DNA of 64,000 nucleotides from Epiperipatus broadwayi (taxonomy: Eukaryota > Onychophora > Udeonychophora > Euonychophora > Peripatidae), in NCBI GenBank assembly GCA_028023455.1, contig JAQFVV010006475.1:1196763-1260762 (forward strand), in the 5' to 3' direction. A program made the translations under genes and the position numbers. The notes beneath the pieces were generated by a model. That model worked only from the letters and a program-made list of their open reading frames with translations, had not been told where the DNA came from and did no database searches. This document shows, in pieces, positions 24,276 to 37,450 of the stretch. Each line of letters opens with the position of its first letter. Position 1 is the stretch's first letter.

Positions 24276-26746
24276 AAAAGTTTAAATATTTTTCATTTTT
24301 GAATCAACTTCTTGAGAGCATAAATTAATTTATCAAGTGTTTTTTTAGTCAAAATGATAAATAACTAATTAATTATTGACAGTAATAAAATGTCATTAGT
24401 GTCCAAAACAAATGTTGTTTTTTCTCCTGAATAATTAATTCCTTTAAGTAAATTTATCCAAGACAACTCATTTAATAGATAGCAAAACATTTTAAAAGTT
24501 ACTGATGATTATTATTATCTTAATGAGTTATAAAATTAATACTAAAACTATTATAGTTAACATTGAGGTAAACTTCCAGTAAATTTATTCTAAAATAATA
24601 AATTTAAATAGTTTGTGAAAAATGTAGGACTTAAGTAAATAATAGTTCTTAACTGAAATAGAATAAATTAATACCTGCAATTTGTTAGTTTTGTAGAATA
24701 ATGCTTTATGCATCAGTAGACAATTGCTTAACACTTTGCTTTCCAAATTTTTTATTCTGTATCTGATTTAAGTATTCGATTAACTTTGGATGAGACCTAG
24801 TACCTGATAGAGTTTTTTATGTACTAATTTTACTTGGGATGGAAAAAATAAAATAAACTTATTTACAAAAATTATACTTTTATTTTTACTTTAATTATTA
24901 AAATTTTAAACTTCTATTAGTTCTTATGAAGATGAGAGATAAAAAAATCATTCTCCTGAATAATTGGCATGTGTGTGCACATCTTTTATAAGCTTGCTAA
25001 TGTCAATCATTTTGATTAACAGGGAAACCTTTTCTCATACGTTTTCAACCTTTAAATTAACAGTTAATTAGTATCTATGGTCTGAATCTAAAAATAGTAG
25101 CAATTTAAATATTTGCTAGACAAACACATGATAGTCTAGGAATGTTAATTATCGAAATACAAATTAATTAAGAAATTATATTGATAAAATAGAATAAAAA
25201 AATTATCACATAATTATTTTATTAACTCCTTTAAACTCTTAAATTATATTAATGAATAAATTTAGAGGTTCATCAAAATTTTATTTAATTTTTAACTAAA
25301 TAAGAATATTCCAGAATAATATTCAATATTATAAAATAAAGAAATATTCCCATTAAAATAAAAAATTAAAGTTATGAATGCATGCACATTCGCACACATC
25401 TAAAAATTATCCCAGATCTTTTAAAGTAACTAATTTAACTTTTTTTTTAAATAGCACTAAACTAATTACCTATTTTTGAAATTAACTAATTTAGTTTAAT
25501 CTCTAAACTCAATTTTAATAATACTACTTTAACAAATGAATTGAGTATTGTTAAGAATTAGTTTAAATAAAATACTTTATTATAATTATGACAACTACAC
25601 ATGAATTTTAACATTAAAATTAAATTTAATTAGTATTATGGTTTAGTCAGTCACTAAACTAGATATACTAAATTGCATTAGAATAATCTGAACTTTTCTA
25701 ATATTAATCTCTTAGTAGCTACACTATTGGATTTAAATCATTAAAATCTATTTTAATCAGAAGTTCATGTCAGAAATACATTAAATAATTTGCTACTGAA
25801 ATTTGCATATGCTTATTTAATTTTAATAAATGTGATTTACAAAGATAGTTTAACTTAATGAAAATGTCCTCTTATAAAAAAATTTATTACTGTTAAATCC
25901 AAAATAAATGAAATATCAACTTTCTTGGCAAAACCAAAGCTTACTACATACATAAACAAAGTATAGAACTTTCCTTTAATCTGTAATTAGTATAAATGAG
26001 CAATAAAATCTAAAAAAAGTGATATATACAAGAATATGTGATAAGAAAGAATTAGCTTCCTCCTGATTAATAACATTTTGATACAGTGTCTTAAATGAAA
26101 TAACAGTTTAATAAAAGAAGAGAGGAAGCTGTTTTTCATGTCTCAAAATAATACGGTTATATTTAAATGTTTATGGCATAATCTTACTATTATAATAAAC
26201 CATTTGATTAATGAAATATAGAATTATTATTGGAAATAGAAATGTTTGATAAAATAATATTTTAAAGAAATATGTGATAATTTAATTCCCTTTATTTAAA
26301 TCAATGTAATATCTGGTAATTAATTAATATACTGACAGAAAAGATAGTTTTTTTTAGTATTTAGCTTTAATACTGCATTGTATGCTTTCAATAATGAATA
26401 TATTCATTAATTATCAGATATTATTTTGACTCAGAAAAGAAGAAAATTAGTAATAGTTAAATCAATGTATTATACATGCATATATAAAAGGCCTTATTAT
26501 AGAACCCAAAATTAATATTAAACAAAAATAATATTTATATGATTACAGAAGTATATTACAATTGTTTATATATATTGATTACATATTTTATTTTATTTAT
26601 AGTTAAATGATGAATATCACAACATGACTATAATAGACATTAAACAACCTTGTAATTCTAAATAATATAGAATCTCTTAAATAATTAGTTTTACATTTTT
26701 CAATGTAAAGAGTTTTACCATGTTTCAAATGCATTGCAGGATCACT
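24276..26746. other. AT-rich intron, nothing recognised
   Basis: About 2.5 kb of A-rich, G-poor sequence. Words around CTAAACT and AGTTTAG recur in both orientations near 25450-25680, but no element ends can be defined. There is no credible open frame. Confidence 0.5.
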
Positions 26747-26882
26747 AAGAAATTTCATGTCAAGCATTATTAGAAGAGAGGTCAGTGCAACTGCTTTGCA
26801 AGCAAGCAGTTAGTTGCAGACGGTTGTTGCGGGTTTGCCTACCGCCAATGCTATGTCATAAGGGGAAAAAAAGAAATTTCAT
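26747..26882 (+). mobile_element. Short retroposon flanked by a 12-bp target-site duplication
   Basis: AAGAAATTTCAT occurs at 26747-26758 and again at 26871-26882. Between the copies are 112 bp of much less AT-rich sequence containing AAGCAGTTAGTTGCAGACGG and CGGGTTTGCCTACCG, ending in AGGGG and an A run. Direct repeats around a short A-tailed unit are the hallmark of LINE-mobilised SINEs. The inner sequence has tRNA-like box A/box B words, but the boxes are imperfect. The family is not recognised. Confidence 0.5.
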
Positions 26883-26889
26883 TAATGCA

Positions 26890-28850
26890 GTTCACTATGT
26901 TAATTTGTTCTTTGACTATCTTAGCCAAAAATATCATTAAAATTTCTCAATAGTTTTAATGAAACACAAAGAGAGTTAAATATTACTCCAAACTTTGCAT
27001 TATAATTTTCTTTGTACAACATCCAAAACTCTACTATGAGAGTTATTGTCAGAGTTCCAAATAATACTGCTATAGTTTACAATTGGTATTACCAAAAACA
27101 TAAAAAGATATTCATAAGTTTCTCTATTAAGGAATCTTGCTTCTTTAAAGATGACTTGAGCACAGTAATTTAGAATCTAACATTATACCTAAATCTTTAC
27201 ATTTATTTACTCTCAAAATATTATTTACTTTTAATATATAATTAAATAGTGTGGGATTTATTTTCTTTGAAAAAGTAATCATTTTGATTTTATCCTCATT
27301 TATGTTCATGTAATTTTTAATATACCATAATTCAAATCTTTTAATACAATTTTGTAATAATTATAATTATTAGGCAATTTAATGTATTTATAAATCATAA
27401 TATCCACAAAGCATGAAATGCAGCACTCAAATATTATATAATTTAAGTCAAAAGCATATATATTGGACAGAAATAATCTCAAAACAGATCCCTGAGGAGT
27501 ACCTGAATCATTAAAATAATCTGACCCACAATTCATATATTTCACAAAATGTAATCTTTTATGTAAAAAAAAATGCAAACCATTCTAACCATGGTTTAAT
27601 TAATTTCATATAATCAAATGCCTTAAACAAATCAAAAAAAAAAATGTACCAACTTGATTTTGATTATCAATAGTATGTGTCACAATGTCAATAAAATACA
27701 TCATGTTAGTAGTAATAGATCTGTCGTAAACCCACGTTGAAATTCTGGAAAAAATTTCTTCGGGTAAGTATAAATAGATTCATATAATATTGAAACTAGT
27801 CTATAATTTTCAAGTCTATCTTTATGACCATTCTTATATATAGGAACTACTTTAATGATTTTCCACCTGTTGGGAAAAAGTGATTTTTGAATAGAAAAAT
27901 TGAAAATGAAAAAAGTAAAGGAGCTAAAATATTCATGCAAACTTTATAAATAAATATAGGTATGCCATCAAAACCAACTGAAGATTTATTTTTTAGTCTA
28001 GAAAAAACTGACAACACTTGTTGAAGATTAAATTTTACACAAAATAGAAAATCAGAAATGGCAGTATAGCTAGAAAAATCTAATAAATAATTAGATGAAA
28101 TATTGCTGCATGAAGAAGAAAAAATCTACAATTAGATATTATCAAAGAATTAGTTATCACATCATCATTAACTTTGAATTAGGGATTCACAATTTGACTT
28201 TTTATTTTTATAATTTTCCAAAAAGTTTTTGGATCCCTATGTACATTAGCTTCCATTCTTAGTAAGTAATTTTTAAAATCCATTCTTTGTCTAACTTTTG
28301 ACAATTAATTTAAGATTAAAAAAACATTATATAATAAAGAATTTGTTGACTTAAAAAATTTATATTTATTTTTAGCCTTAACCATTTTTATAAGTTTATT
28401 TTCAAAGGAATAAATTTACATATCAAATTTTACAGCTACTGTATCTGGATTCAAACAATTTTATATTTTATTCCAAGAAGTATTTGTTAATTCTAACTAT
28501 AAACCAAAATAGCCTTCCTTTTATAGTTCCTAACTGTTGATGAAAAAAATTTTTTTCATTCAAAGCAACAGGAATATAGAATTCAAGGGGTGGATGATCT
28601 CGCACATTAATATCACTAAAAATAGATAATATAAGATCAAGAATTTTATTTAAACTATTAACACAATAAGTATTCTGAATCAGATTCTACAATTCATAAA
28701 GTTATTTAACCTCAAAAACTGATCACCTATATTTGAGGAAATATTTAAAAGGACAGTCAAAATCACCAATTAATAGAATATCATTATAATAATTTAAAAA
28801 TAAAAATTCAATACTATTTAAAAGATTATCAAATTGATCAGTGGATTTAT
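26890..28850 (-). mobile_element. Decayed Jockey-type LINE (copy A), endonuclease to RT
   Basis: On the minus strand, broken frames give the following in order: an endonuclease stretch with NDILLIGDFDCPF (about 28760-28800) and HPPLEFYI (near 28590); a linker with RDPKTFWKI; RT fingers with VVPIYKNG and NYRLVSIL (27785-27808); GTPQGSV (27486-27503); KDLGIMLDSK; and a C-terminal IVNYSSIIWN (about 27080). The spot matching the YADD box reads FVDI, so the second catalytic aspartate is lost. There are many stops and frameshifts. The order matches the LINE at 6.7-8.9 kb, but the sequence is very diverged, so it is another family or a much older copy. Its 5' side meets the tail of copy B. Confidence 0.85.
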
Positions 28851-28899
28851 TTCATGTTAATGACATTTATTTATTTATTTATATACCAATATACAATAA

Positions 28900-28931
28900 A
28901 CTCCATGTGAATAAAAAATCATGCATGGAGT
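28900..28931 (-). promoter_or_regulatory. LINE 3'-UTR stem-loop
   Basis: ACTCCATG (28900-28907) pairs perfectly with CATGGAGT (28924-28931) around a 16-nt loop, about 20 bp from the LINE tail. Stem-loops near the RNA 3' end are recognised by the reverse transcriptase in several LINE families; that role is inferred here. Confidence 0.45.
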
Positions 28932-31873
28932 TAAAAATATAATAAAAAATTAATACAAATATATAAAACATAAAATAATAAGATTAACAATTAAAACAAA
29001 AGAAAAGAATAATTTAAATATAAACAGTTATCATCTGATAATATAAAGATATTAATATATTTGTAAATTAATAAATTATATATACGGTCATCTTATCATG
29101 TTCCAGAATTCAACAAGATCACTTCTACCTTATTTTTATTAATCATTTGAGTTAAAAGGATACTAATGTTATACTTTTGCCCACTTTACAATGGAAACAA
29201 AGCAAAATTACAATTGAAATATAGACAGGTATAATCAAATATTCAATTTATCCCAATTATTAGCTGAAGTTAACCTTAAAATTAATTTTTTCTTGGATCT
29301 ATTTAATGAAATTTTGTACATATTTTCAGGATAATATTGCATTAAAATATTGAAATATATCAGACCAATATAACGTATTTGATATCTAACTGTGGATTTT
29401 GTTATAATGTAGATAGTCAATCAAATCAATTTTAAACTTTCTAGTTTTAAATAATGACATAAAATATTGATTATAAATATTTTTTGACTGATAAAATTTG
29501 ATATATAAAGTTTTATGATATTCCAATGATTTGTTTAAAATAATCCTTAAAGATAAGTTCTATAGAACTTTAAAGACCTTAAATGATATGAAGCTGTGCT
29601 TCTCCAAAGAGATATTCTATAAGTTAATTTAAGAGAAAATTTTGCCTATAATATTATATAATACTCTTCAGTGGTTAAATGTTCCTAATTTCATAAAAAA
29701 GAAAAAAGTCTATTTTTTTTTTTGCAATTAAATTATGCGTTGTTCCTAACATATGAGGCTAGCAGTAATCCCGAATAAAATGTAGATTCAATTTTTATGA
29801 GTTTATTATTGACATGCTAACAGAAATATCTTGAAAATTAGATTTTTTATAATTGTAAATAATATATTTTGATTTATTATAGTTGATATTTTAGTTATTA
29901 TAGGAAAAATACTTAATTATATTTAAATCCTCATTTATTAAAATTTAAAGTAGTCTGTAAATTGTAGCTGGTAATAAGAATGTAAAGAAAGATTTATTAA
30001 GAAATTAATGTAAATATTGAAAAATAATGGACTTAAAACCAATCCTTATAATACATCAAATTTAATAAAAAAAATAGTCACTTAAGATACTAGTAATTTT
30101 GACAGTTTTCTTTGATATAAATAAAATGCCAGCTAATCATTCATGCAGCCTCTAATACCCATATCATAAAATTTCTTAATAAGTTTTTCCTTTGAAATAA
30201 AATCAAAAACTTTATGTAACTCTAAATAAATACCTATTATTTTATAACCATATATCAGCGAATCTGGTTTTAATAAAGCCAAAGTAATAGATTTAATTTA
30301 TTCAGTCAAAATCCAAATTGGTTTATGGATAAAAAATTATATTTAAAAATAAATTTAATAATTCTATTTTTAATACAAACTTCAAAAAATTTAGATCCAA
30401 AAGATAACAAAGATATAGGTCTAGTTATCTTTTTGCATTTTATCATTATTTTTAAAGGTAGCTAAGTGAGTGACTTCTTCAGTAAATCTGGAAAAATACC
30501 ACATTTGACTGATAAATTAAATACAAATTATAGTATAGGCAATAAGAGTAGACAAATTAATAACAATTACTATTACCAAAATGCCATCTAAACCCACATT
30601 TTTTTTATTTTTTATACCATTAATCACATTAAATAATATTTCATTTAGCTGAATATCCTCAAAAACAATAGAATTTAAATTTGATTTATAAAAGTAGAAA
30701 TGATTCATATTTGTAGTAACATTAATAAAAAAAATTATTTACAGATAACTTTTCATGTACATGAACAATATCTCCATTTCATACAATTTATGAGATTTTA
30801 TTCTCACAGTTTTTTAATAATTTATTTATTAATAACTGATGTAAAATGTTTATTTTTACTTTTTAATTGATCAATTTGTTCAGAAGAATATATTTCTACT
30901 TTTCCATATAAATGGTCTGTTTAATTTCTTTATTCACTGATTTTATTTTTTGATATAATTTCATATTATGTGAAAACTTTAAATTGCTTATATAATTTAT
31001 TTTTGTCATTTATTTTAGAAATTAATTTGTTAGTCATCCAAGAATTTCTTTTCATATGATTTTTCTTATAACAGCCAATAGTTATTGCCTTATTTATAGA
31101 CAGTTAATAGTATTAATAAATATAAAAAATATAAATCGATAAAATATCTCAGTTTATTGTAAGACAATATTAAAATTGGTTTTGTAACTTCAGAATGTTT
31201 CTCATATGATCAGTTATATTTCATTCTAGAATTATATGATGTAATTTAAATTCATCCCATTTTCTTACAAATACATGGTCTAATAATGTGTATATAGAAT
31301 CAGAGACATGAGTATGAGAAAATAAATTTGGTTAAATTCACAAAATGATATTATGTTTAGATAACTTTGATTATCTCTAAAAAATTCATTAAGAATATGA
31401 ATGTTAATTACTATCATTAAAATAATATCCAATTTAGATAGTAACTACTTCAACTCATGACTAAAAATATGAATTTTAGATTTGCATGACCTATAAAGTG
31501 CAACAATAGTAATTTTAAATTCTTTTTAGAAAAATATCAATAAGTAAGCATTCAGCAGAAATCAAAAAATGAGATTCAAAAACAATCTGATAAGATGACC
31601 AAAAATAATAATAACATTACGTAATTTATTATCTTCTCTATCATTTAAAATAGAATTAAATCCTTCAATAAATACATCTACTTCTCGTTATTCCTTGATC
31701 CAAACCTCTGGGAATAATAATGTCAAATGGCAAATCAAGTATTTGTAAATATACTAACAAAATATCAAAATTTTTCCTGAGACTTCAAATATTTATATGA
31801 AATATTCTAAAATTCTCATAATTGCAACAATTTTATTATGCAAAAAAGATCTTAATGGAATATCATAATTTTG

Positions 31874-32210
31874 TCAAATAGAAGTGAAATTTTTCTCAGA
31901 ATTAATTTTTACAGCCTTATCTCCTGTACTTTTCCTTATTCAGATTTTTCCATCCTTTATCTGGACATATTGATATCCTTTTTCTCTATATAACTTGCAA
32001 CTTTTTAAAAATAAATATTTATTTGAAGATAATAATTCCTCATTAATAATTATATTTTTATTTGATGTTGCATCTCCAATGATATCAGCCAAAAAAATTT
32101 AATTCTTTTTCTTGCAAATAAAAATGAATTTCTATGCTTTTTATTAAAAAATAATACTTTTATAATAGGCTTAAATACATTTCTATACTTCAATATTAAT
32201 AATTTTTTTT
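31874..32210 (-). pseudogene. LINE ORF1 C-terminus, FP-like domain
   Basis: Read on the minus strand from about 32210 to the stop at 31874-31876, the fragments give KPIIKVLFFNKKHRN, then (after a frameshift near 32090-32100) IIINEELLSSNKYLFLKSCK and KLYREKGYQYVQIKDGKI, and after a TGA (31940-31942) IRKSTGDKAVKINSE. The words for an asparagine-glutamate-leucine turn, a basic helix, KGYxYVxxxDGKIxxRK and an acidic end match the FP-like C-terminal domain of ORF1 proteins in many invertebrate LINEs, as I remember that family. Such proteins bind the element's RNA. The reading frame ends just before the endonuclease remains of the same element, as expected for ORF1 followed by ORF2. Confidence 0.6.
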
Positions 32211-32220
32211 AATATTGAAG
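32188..32220. repeat. AT-rich perfect inverted repeat
   Basis: CTTCAATATTA and TAATATTGAAG-type arms pair over 10-11 bp around a T-rich loop. It lies at the outer limit of the recognisable ORF1 fragment. Confidence 0.6.
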
Positions 32221-35204
32221 TTATGTTGCAAAATGTTGTATATAGTTATATAATATTAAAGAAAAAACATGAATATGTAAACAACTTTAAAAAAATTATG
32301 ATAGAAATAAAAATATCCAGAAAAATTGATATTTTTTTTCAATTCGTATCACCGAAAGAAAACGATATAAGAAAGAATTATTACTAAGTTAAAAGAATTG
32401 TTTAAAAACCCGATTAAGTTGCTAACAAAATCTACATTTGTAATATGTATTATTTATATTAAATAGCTAATTGTATCACAAAGGGAAATTGATTGAAGAA
32501 GTGTTTTGTAATAGTGAAAGATAGTATGAAGATTTGGAAGAATACTGAATTTCTACATGCAGTGATAGCTAATTTGTAATGACCAGTTTCCCAAGTGTTT
32601 GTTGGTAATCATGTGACCAGTCAATCTGATAATTGTACCAATAACAGTGAATGTTTTTTTTTCCTGTTGATAAATTGAATTGGACAAAGATAGCAGAACC
32701 TCTGTAACCACTATAAAGTATATGGAAGCCAAAGTAGAAGTTGGACATTATAAAACTTGGATAAAAATCTAAATATTCAAAAAGAGGTAATGAGTAAATT
32801 CATCTACATCATGGGAAAGTTGTATTTACATTACAGCAGTTAATAAAAACTTTCAAGTATCATTTCAGAACAAAGTTTAAAGATTGTAAAGATTAATTTT
32901 GAGTAATATTTTATAAAAATTATGTTTAGCATTAATTATAAATATAACAATATGTATATTAATACTAACTTTATTTTATTCCTTATTGTACATATTATTA
33001 TAATATGGAAGATTGTTTGGCAAGAGAAATATAATTTTTTTTAATGTTTACTCTTTTTTTTTCTCTGCTAGATTTTGATTCCAAATTACCATTTGTGGAG
33101 TATAAGTTAATCTTATAGTAATTTTCCCCAGAATTAAAGTTTGTATATATACTATTACGGCTGGACAAACTATATAAATTGTTAAAATATAACAAATAAA
33201 GATAATGTAGATTTAGTTATAAAAATTAAAATGTGTATTGTGTATGTTTATTAATGATATGGTGTTTTCACTTTAAAATTGATATTGATGTAATCTGTTT
33301 ATGTAGTGAATAGATAAGTTAGAATATCTTGAATTGCTCATTTCTATGTATGTATGATTTTTTTCTTGATTCAATCTACTATTATTAAATTATTATTTTA
33401 TTTTTTGTTAAATCAAGAACTTTATTTTTAGTTTCTTTGACCTTCATATAATTTTATATCCATGTGGATACAATATATAGATGGGTGAAATGGTATTTAT
33501 GTGCACTTTTAGTTATATGTAAGTCATGGTAACCATTTTATTCTTAAAGATTCTCTGATAAATAAAGTGGGTATATGCATTTATATTTGACAGTGCATAG
33601 AAGTTTGTTTTTTTCCTTACTATTATGTATATAAATCAAATAATCCAAAGCATACATAAACCAGACTCTTAAATCTGCATTTAAGATAATTTTTATAAAT
33701 AAAAAATGAATTCCACCTTTCACTCTAATGTAAGATGTTGATATAGACAAAAAAAGCTGAAAACAGATTGAGATTTTTATCTTCCTAAAAAATATTAATA
33801 AATCCAATTAAACAAGCAAATATAACCTGCTTTGAAAATAGATTACTAAGTAGTCATTTTTAATACTTCCGAATTTAGTTTTGTGAAATTTAAGACTTGA
33901 TATTTATTTATGTGTGTGTGATACTAAATGGCTTATAGGCATAACAAGGAAAAGGATGAGAATGTAGACTATATAATAATGAAGAAAATATATAAATATG
34001 AGAGATTAGATATGAATTCATATAAGAGTTATGCTTATCTGAGATCAAATTCATATTTATATTCAGACTGAAAAATGAATATAAGGTAGAGAGGCTAGGT
34101 AATAATAGATATATATCTGTTAAATAGCTTTAGTGATTGCACTTTTGTGGCTTAACCATGAACTATAAATTTACATTAATATTATTTCTAGACTCTGACC
34201 AGTCCTTAGTAAAAGAAAGTGCATGGAGATCCCAACCTAAACAATAAAATCACACACATATGTTATTAGTATTTTAAGTTATGGAGAGATATTTTGATTG
34301 AAGTCTAATTTTAAATGAATAAACATAATTTTTGAATGCTCAGATATATTTGGAGATTGCGTACAAAAATATATTTGACTAAATCTTCCACAGTTAAGTT
34401 CACTTAATTCTAAAGCTGTCTGCTATAAGTTTGAATAAATAATGTTGACCAGCTCTCGAGATCTGTTTTGATTTTGACTATATCAGTGTAAAATAGGATT
34501 CAAAGCTAAACTAATATATCTACCTTTTATTTCTTTATGCTACTCAGGATAATATTCTGAAATATAAAAAATTTTAATATCAGATCAATTTCTATATATT
34601 TTAGACGTCTGTTTTAAGGTAACTGTTAAATTACTTTTACTCTACAGCTAGGAAAATTAAACCAAAACAACATCATGATTTTTATATGCTTCTAAGAGTG
34701 ATATATCTTTTTAATCAGATATTAGGAGGAACTGATAAATGTTGTAAATCAGAGAACTCTAAGATATATAGAAATACTTACCTGTCATCAAATCTATATA
34801 AATATGGAAGTAAGTGAACCTGAAGTTTTTTAAATTTCAGAATATTAGCTTAATTAGTATAAAGTAATAAAAGGTGGTTGCTAGATACATAATTCCATTA
34901 GTTCTAACTTTGAATTTTAGCCATCACTGATGAAGACAAAGTCAAAAACCTGGTGTCCATTGATTATTTAAGCTTATAGCAAACAGCTCTAGAGTAGAAT
35001 GAAGATAATTGCTTTTGGAAGTGTATGAGAAAATCAAATGATATTGTTGTTAAACTAAGTCTTTTGTTTATAAATGTATAAACATATAATGTATTATTAT
35101 CTTGCTTTATGAAAAGTATTCATATTTTATCAGGCAACCCCAATATTAATTTTGTTGTTTCATATAAATGTCTAAAAAAATTGAATCTGTTGACCAAGTA
35201 GGGT
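32221..35204. other. AT-rich intron with traces of old repeats
   Basis: No gene is seen. Open frames at 32998-33195 and 33544-33807 (minus) are low-complexity and match nothing. The stretch at 34088-34141 resembles 2081-2136 in intron 1 (AGAGAGGCTAGG followed by TCTGTT), suggesting an old dispersed repeat. Confidence 0.45.
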
Positions 35205-35345
35205 AGTAAATGCAAAAACTATGGCTATATAGTTGCCATAATACCTGCGGATAGAATTTGACTACTATCCACTATATTGGGTTCGAATATGAATCCCTTT
35301 CTTAAATATATCTTAAGAAATAAAATCTACGTATCCTAAATCAGG
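35205..35345 (+). mobile_element. Possible tRNA-derived SINE remnant
   Basis: TTGGGTTCGAATATGAATCC at 35278-35297 contains a box B-like GGTTCGAAT and follows a less AT-rich segment that could hold a box A. There are no terminal duplications or tail. The call rests on one motif. Confidence 0.25.
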
Positions 35346-37234
35346 AAGTACGTTAAAAAAAATATAAAAAAAAAAAATCAACCTAGTGGTCATTATTTCA
35401 TTTAAAAAAAGACAAATAATTTCTTCAGAAAAAGTATATTTATGAGTGTCAATTAATAAACTGACCCCAAGCACCAATCTTACTAAGACCATAAGAATTA
35501 TACTTTTCCCTTTTAAGAAATCTTAAAATTATTGATAATTAGGTGCTCGGCCCTTTCAGCTAGCTCAAATTCCAGTGCTGGGAGTAACAATACCCATCAG
35601 GCTGAATGAAGATAATTGACTAAATTTGCATAGTTGAAACAAGCTTTTCCTGCTTTATATACTTCTCAACTTAAGTCGCATATATTTAAACTTACATATT
35701 ATTAACGGTTTCTTTTCTATACCCCTTAAATTAGATCATGTGTCATTTAAAATTAGCTACTGTTGAACTCCCTCTTTCTACATATTTATTCCCTCTATAC
35801 GTGATGTATTTCTTTATCAACTCTGGTTTAGAATTTAAAATTACATATAATACAATTGTCTATTCTGAAAAGCATACTTCATTCGTTCTAATATTCTGCC
35901 AGGAAGGAAACTAGGCCAATATAAGTGATAAATATGTTCATTAATGAGAGACAATTTGTTTTAACATAAGTGTATAATTTTATTACTATGGCTAATTAAA
36001 TATTGAGAAAGAAAAACATATATATAATCTATATATCAATAATAACATAAAACACAAAAAACGGAATTAATGAAATATAAAAGAATATATAATTAAACAC
36101 AAGTGTAGGAATGTATTTATATGTTTTTAATTAAAATATATAGTTTTACACAACGACTGAACTGTTGGAGAGTAACGATAGGCAATTTTCAGTTCTTTTA
36201 AGATAATAAAACTAGTTATAGTTACCTTGAAGTACCTGGGATTTTTAATATGGATAAGTTTATTTCCATGTAAGCTTGATTTTGACGATTCAACCAAAGT
36301 TTATGTATTCTTTTACTGATGAAGAATAAAACAAAATTTTTCTGCTATTAGCAAAAGTTCTGCACGAACGTCCATTTTGTGGTATTACTTGGATCTAAGA
36401 AATAATGACGGCTTACTGGAGGCATTCTTATTGTACATAATTCAATATTTTCTTCCTTCCTGGATTGTTTTAGCGGCATATCGATGAGGTCCCTGTTGTT
36501 CTTAGAGGGGCAAGCACTTAACAGCAAAAACTATATATTCCGAGCTTTAGATGGCAGCCTCACATGTATTGTTCTACTCCTGCATTCTGATTGTAGCTAT
36601 GGTCTGAGTTACTATATCTAAATCCGTTTTCTTCTTCTGGTGGTTGATTGAAGGATTTGTTTTAATGTTTCATTTTATTATACGAGCATAGCCGTATCAG
36701 TCAATTTAGCAACAAAAAAATATTAATATTTCAGTTCGAAAAACCATTCTTGCTTGTTTTGATTTTTCTTTTTAACTAATTAATTTCTCCAATTCCTTTT
36801 GTTTCCCAAAATAGTTTATCAGTATGCCGACCTCTATTTCTTAGGCATGCTTTTAACATTTTTTTCTTTCTCTGTCATACATTTACTTAAGATTCCTTGG
36901 AAATTTTGAGTGGCTAAGTAATCGAACAAAAGACACAAAATTGCCTCCAAGTATATATATAAAAGTTCTTTCATTACTCTCATTAAAATGCGATATACAC
37001 TAAAACAACAGAGAAGTATATATTTGAAATTAATAACGCAAGAAGAAAATTTATATATTTGTGTATAACTGCATTCCCACAATTTATTAACATATTTTTA
37101 TGAATGTATTTTAAAACAAATAACTATAAACATCTTTCTCTTCTTTTTTTTAAATAAAAAAAAACAACTTTCCAACTTTCTCTCTCTTTGACATATATAT
37201 CTAATTCTTTATATTTTATACTCGCACACTGAAT
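35346..37234. other. Intron with a less AT-rich patch at 36.15-36.69 kb
   Basis: Mostly AT-rich. The part from about 36150 to 36690 is richer in G and C (for example GCGGCATATCGATGAGG) and may be an old transposon, but it carries no protein motif I recognise. The 82-codon minus-strand frame at 36834-37082 has no known domain and is not called. Confidence 0.4.
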
Positions 37235-37330
37235 CCAATTTATTAGACTCACGCTGATCTAGGCAGTTAGGGAATGTTGTGTAACTCCCTTGTAACAGGG
37301 TTTGAACCCAGCTAGTGTTACAATATGTTT
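37235..37330 (+). mobile_element. tRNA-derived SINE candidate
   Basis: A box A-like TAGGCAGTTAGGG starts at 37260, and a good box B, GGTTTGAACCC, lies at 37299-37309. The nearly paired arms CAGGG and CCCAG surround box B as in a T-arm. Spacing suits a pol III internal promoter. The sequence before box A does not give a full acceptor stem, so a working tRNA gene is unlikely. It resembles the 14.4 kb candidate only at box B. Confidence 0.4.
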
Positions 37331-37450
37331 ATATGCATGTATATATCCCCAATATCTTAATTTATGAAATATTTTGAGTGAAACCTAATTATAAATGAAA
37401 AGAAAAAATAGTTGTAGTTATATATAATATAAAACTCTGTCAGATAATGA

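Larger units (their letters stand above)
28864..32210 (-). mobile_element. Decayed LINE (copy B) with ORF1, endonuclease and RT remains
   Basis: The 3' end is an ATTT-repeat tail at about 28865-28882, followed inward by a 3' UTR hairpin. Minus-strand remains of RT include VINGIKNKKNVGLDGI (in 30517-30708), YLELHKVFD (about 30200-30236, where the motif A aspartate is now glutamate), KKFYDMGIRG and VLSPLFFNIYINF (about 30010-30060). The YADD position reads FTDY. Upstream are poorly preserved endonuclease remains and then an ORF1 end (separate entry). The YDMGIRG word and the ORF1 type set it apart from the LINEs at 6.7 and 27 kb. It is nearly full in span but cannot move. Confidence 0.8.

Noticed and set aside
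36834-37082. Minus-strand 82-codon gene
   Set aside because: No known domain or conserved pattern; length is within what AT-rich DNA gives by chance.
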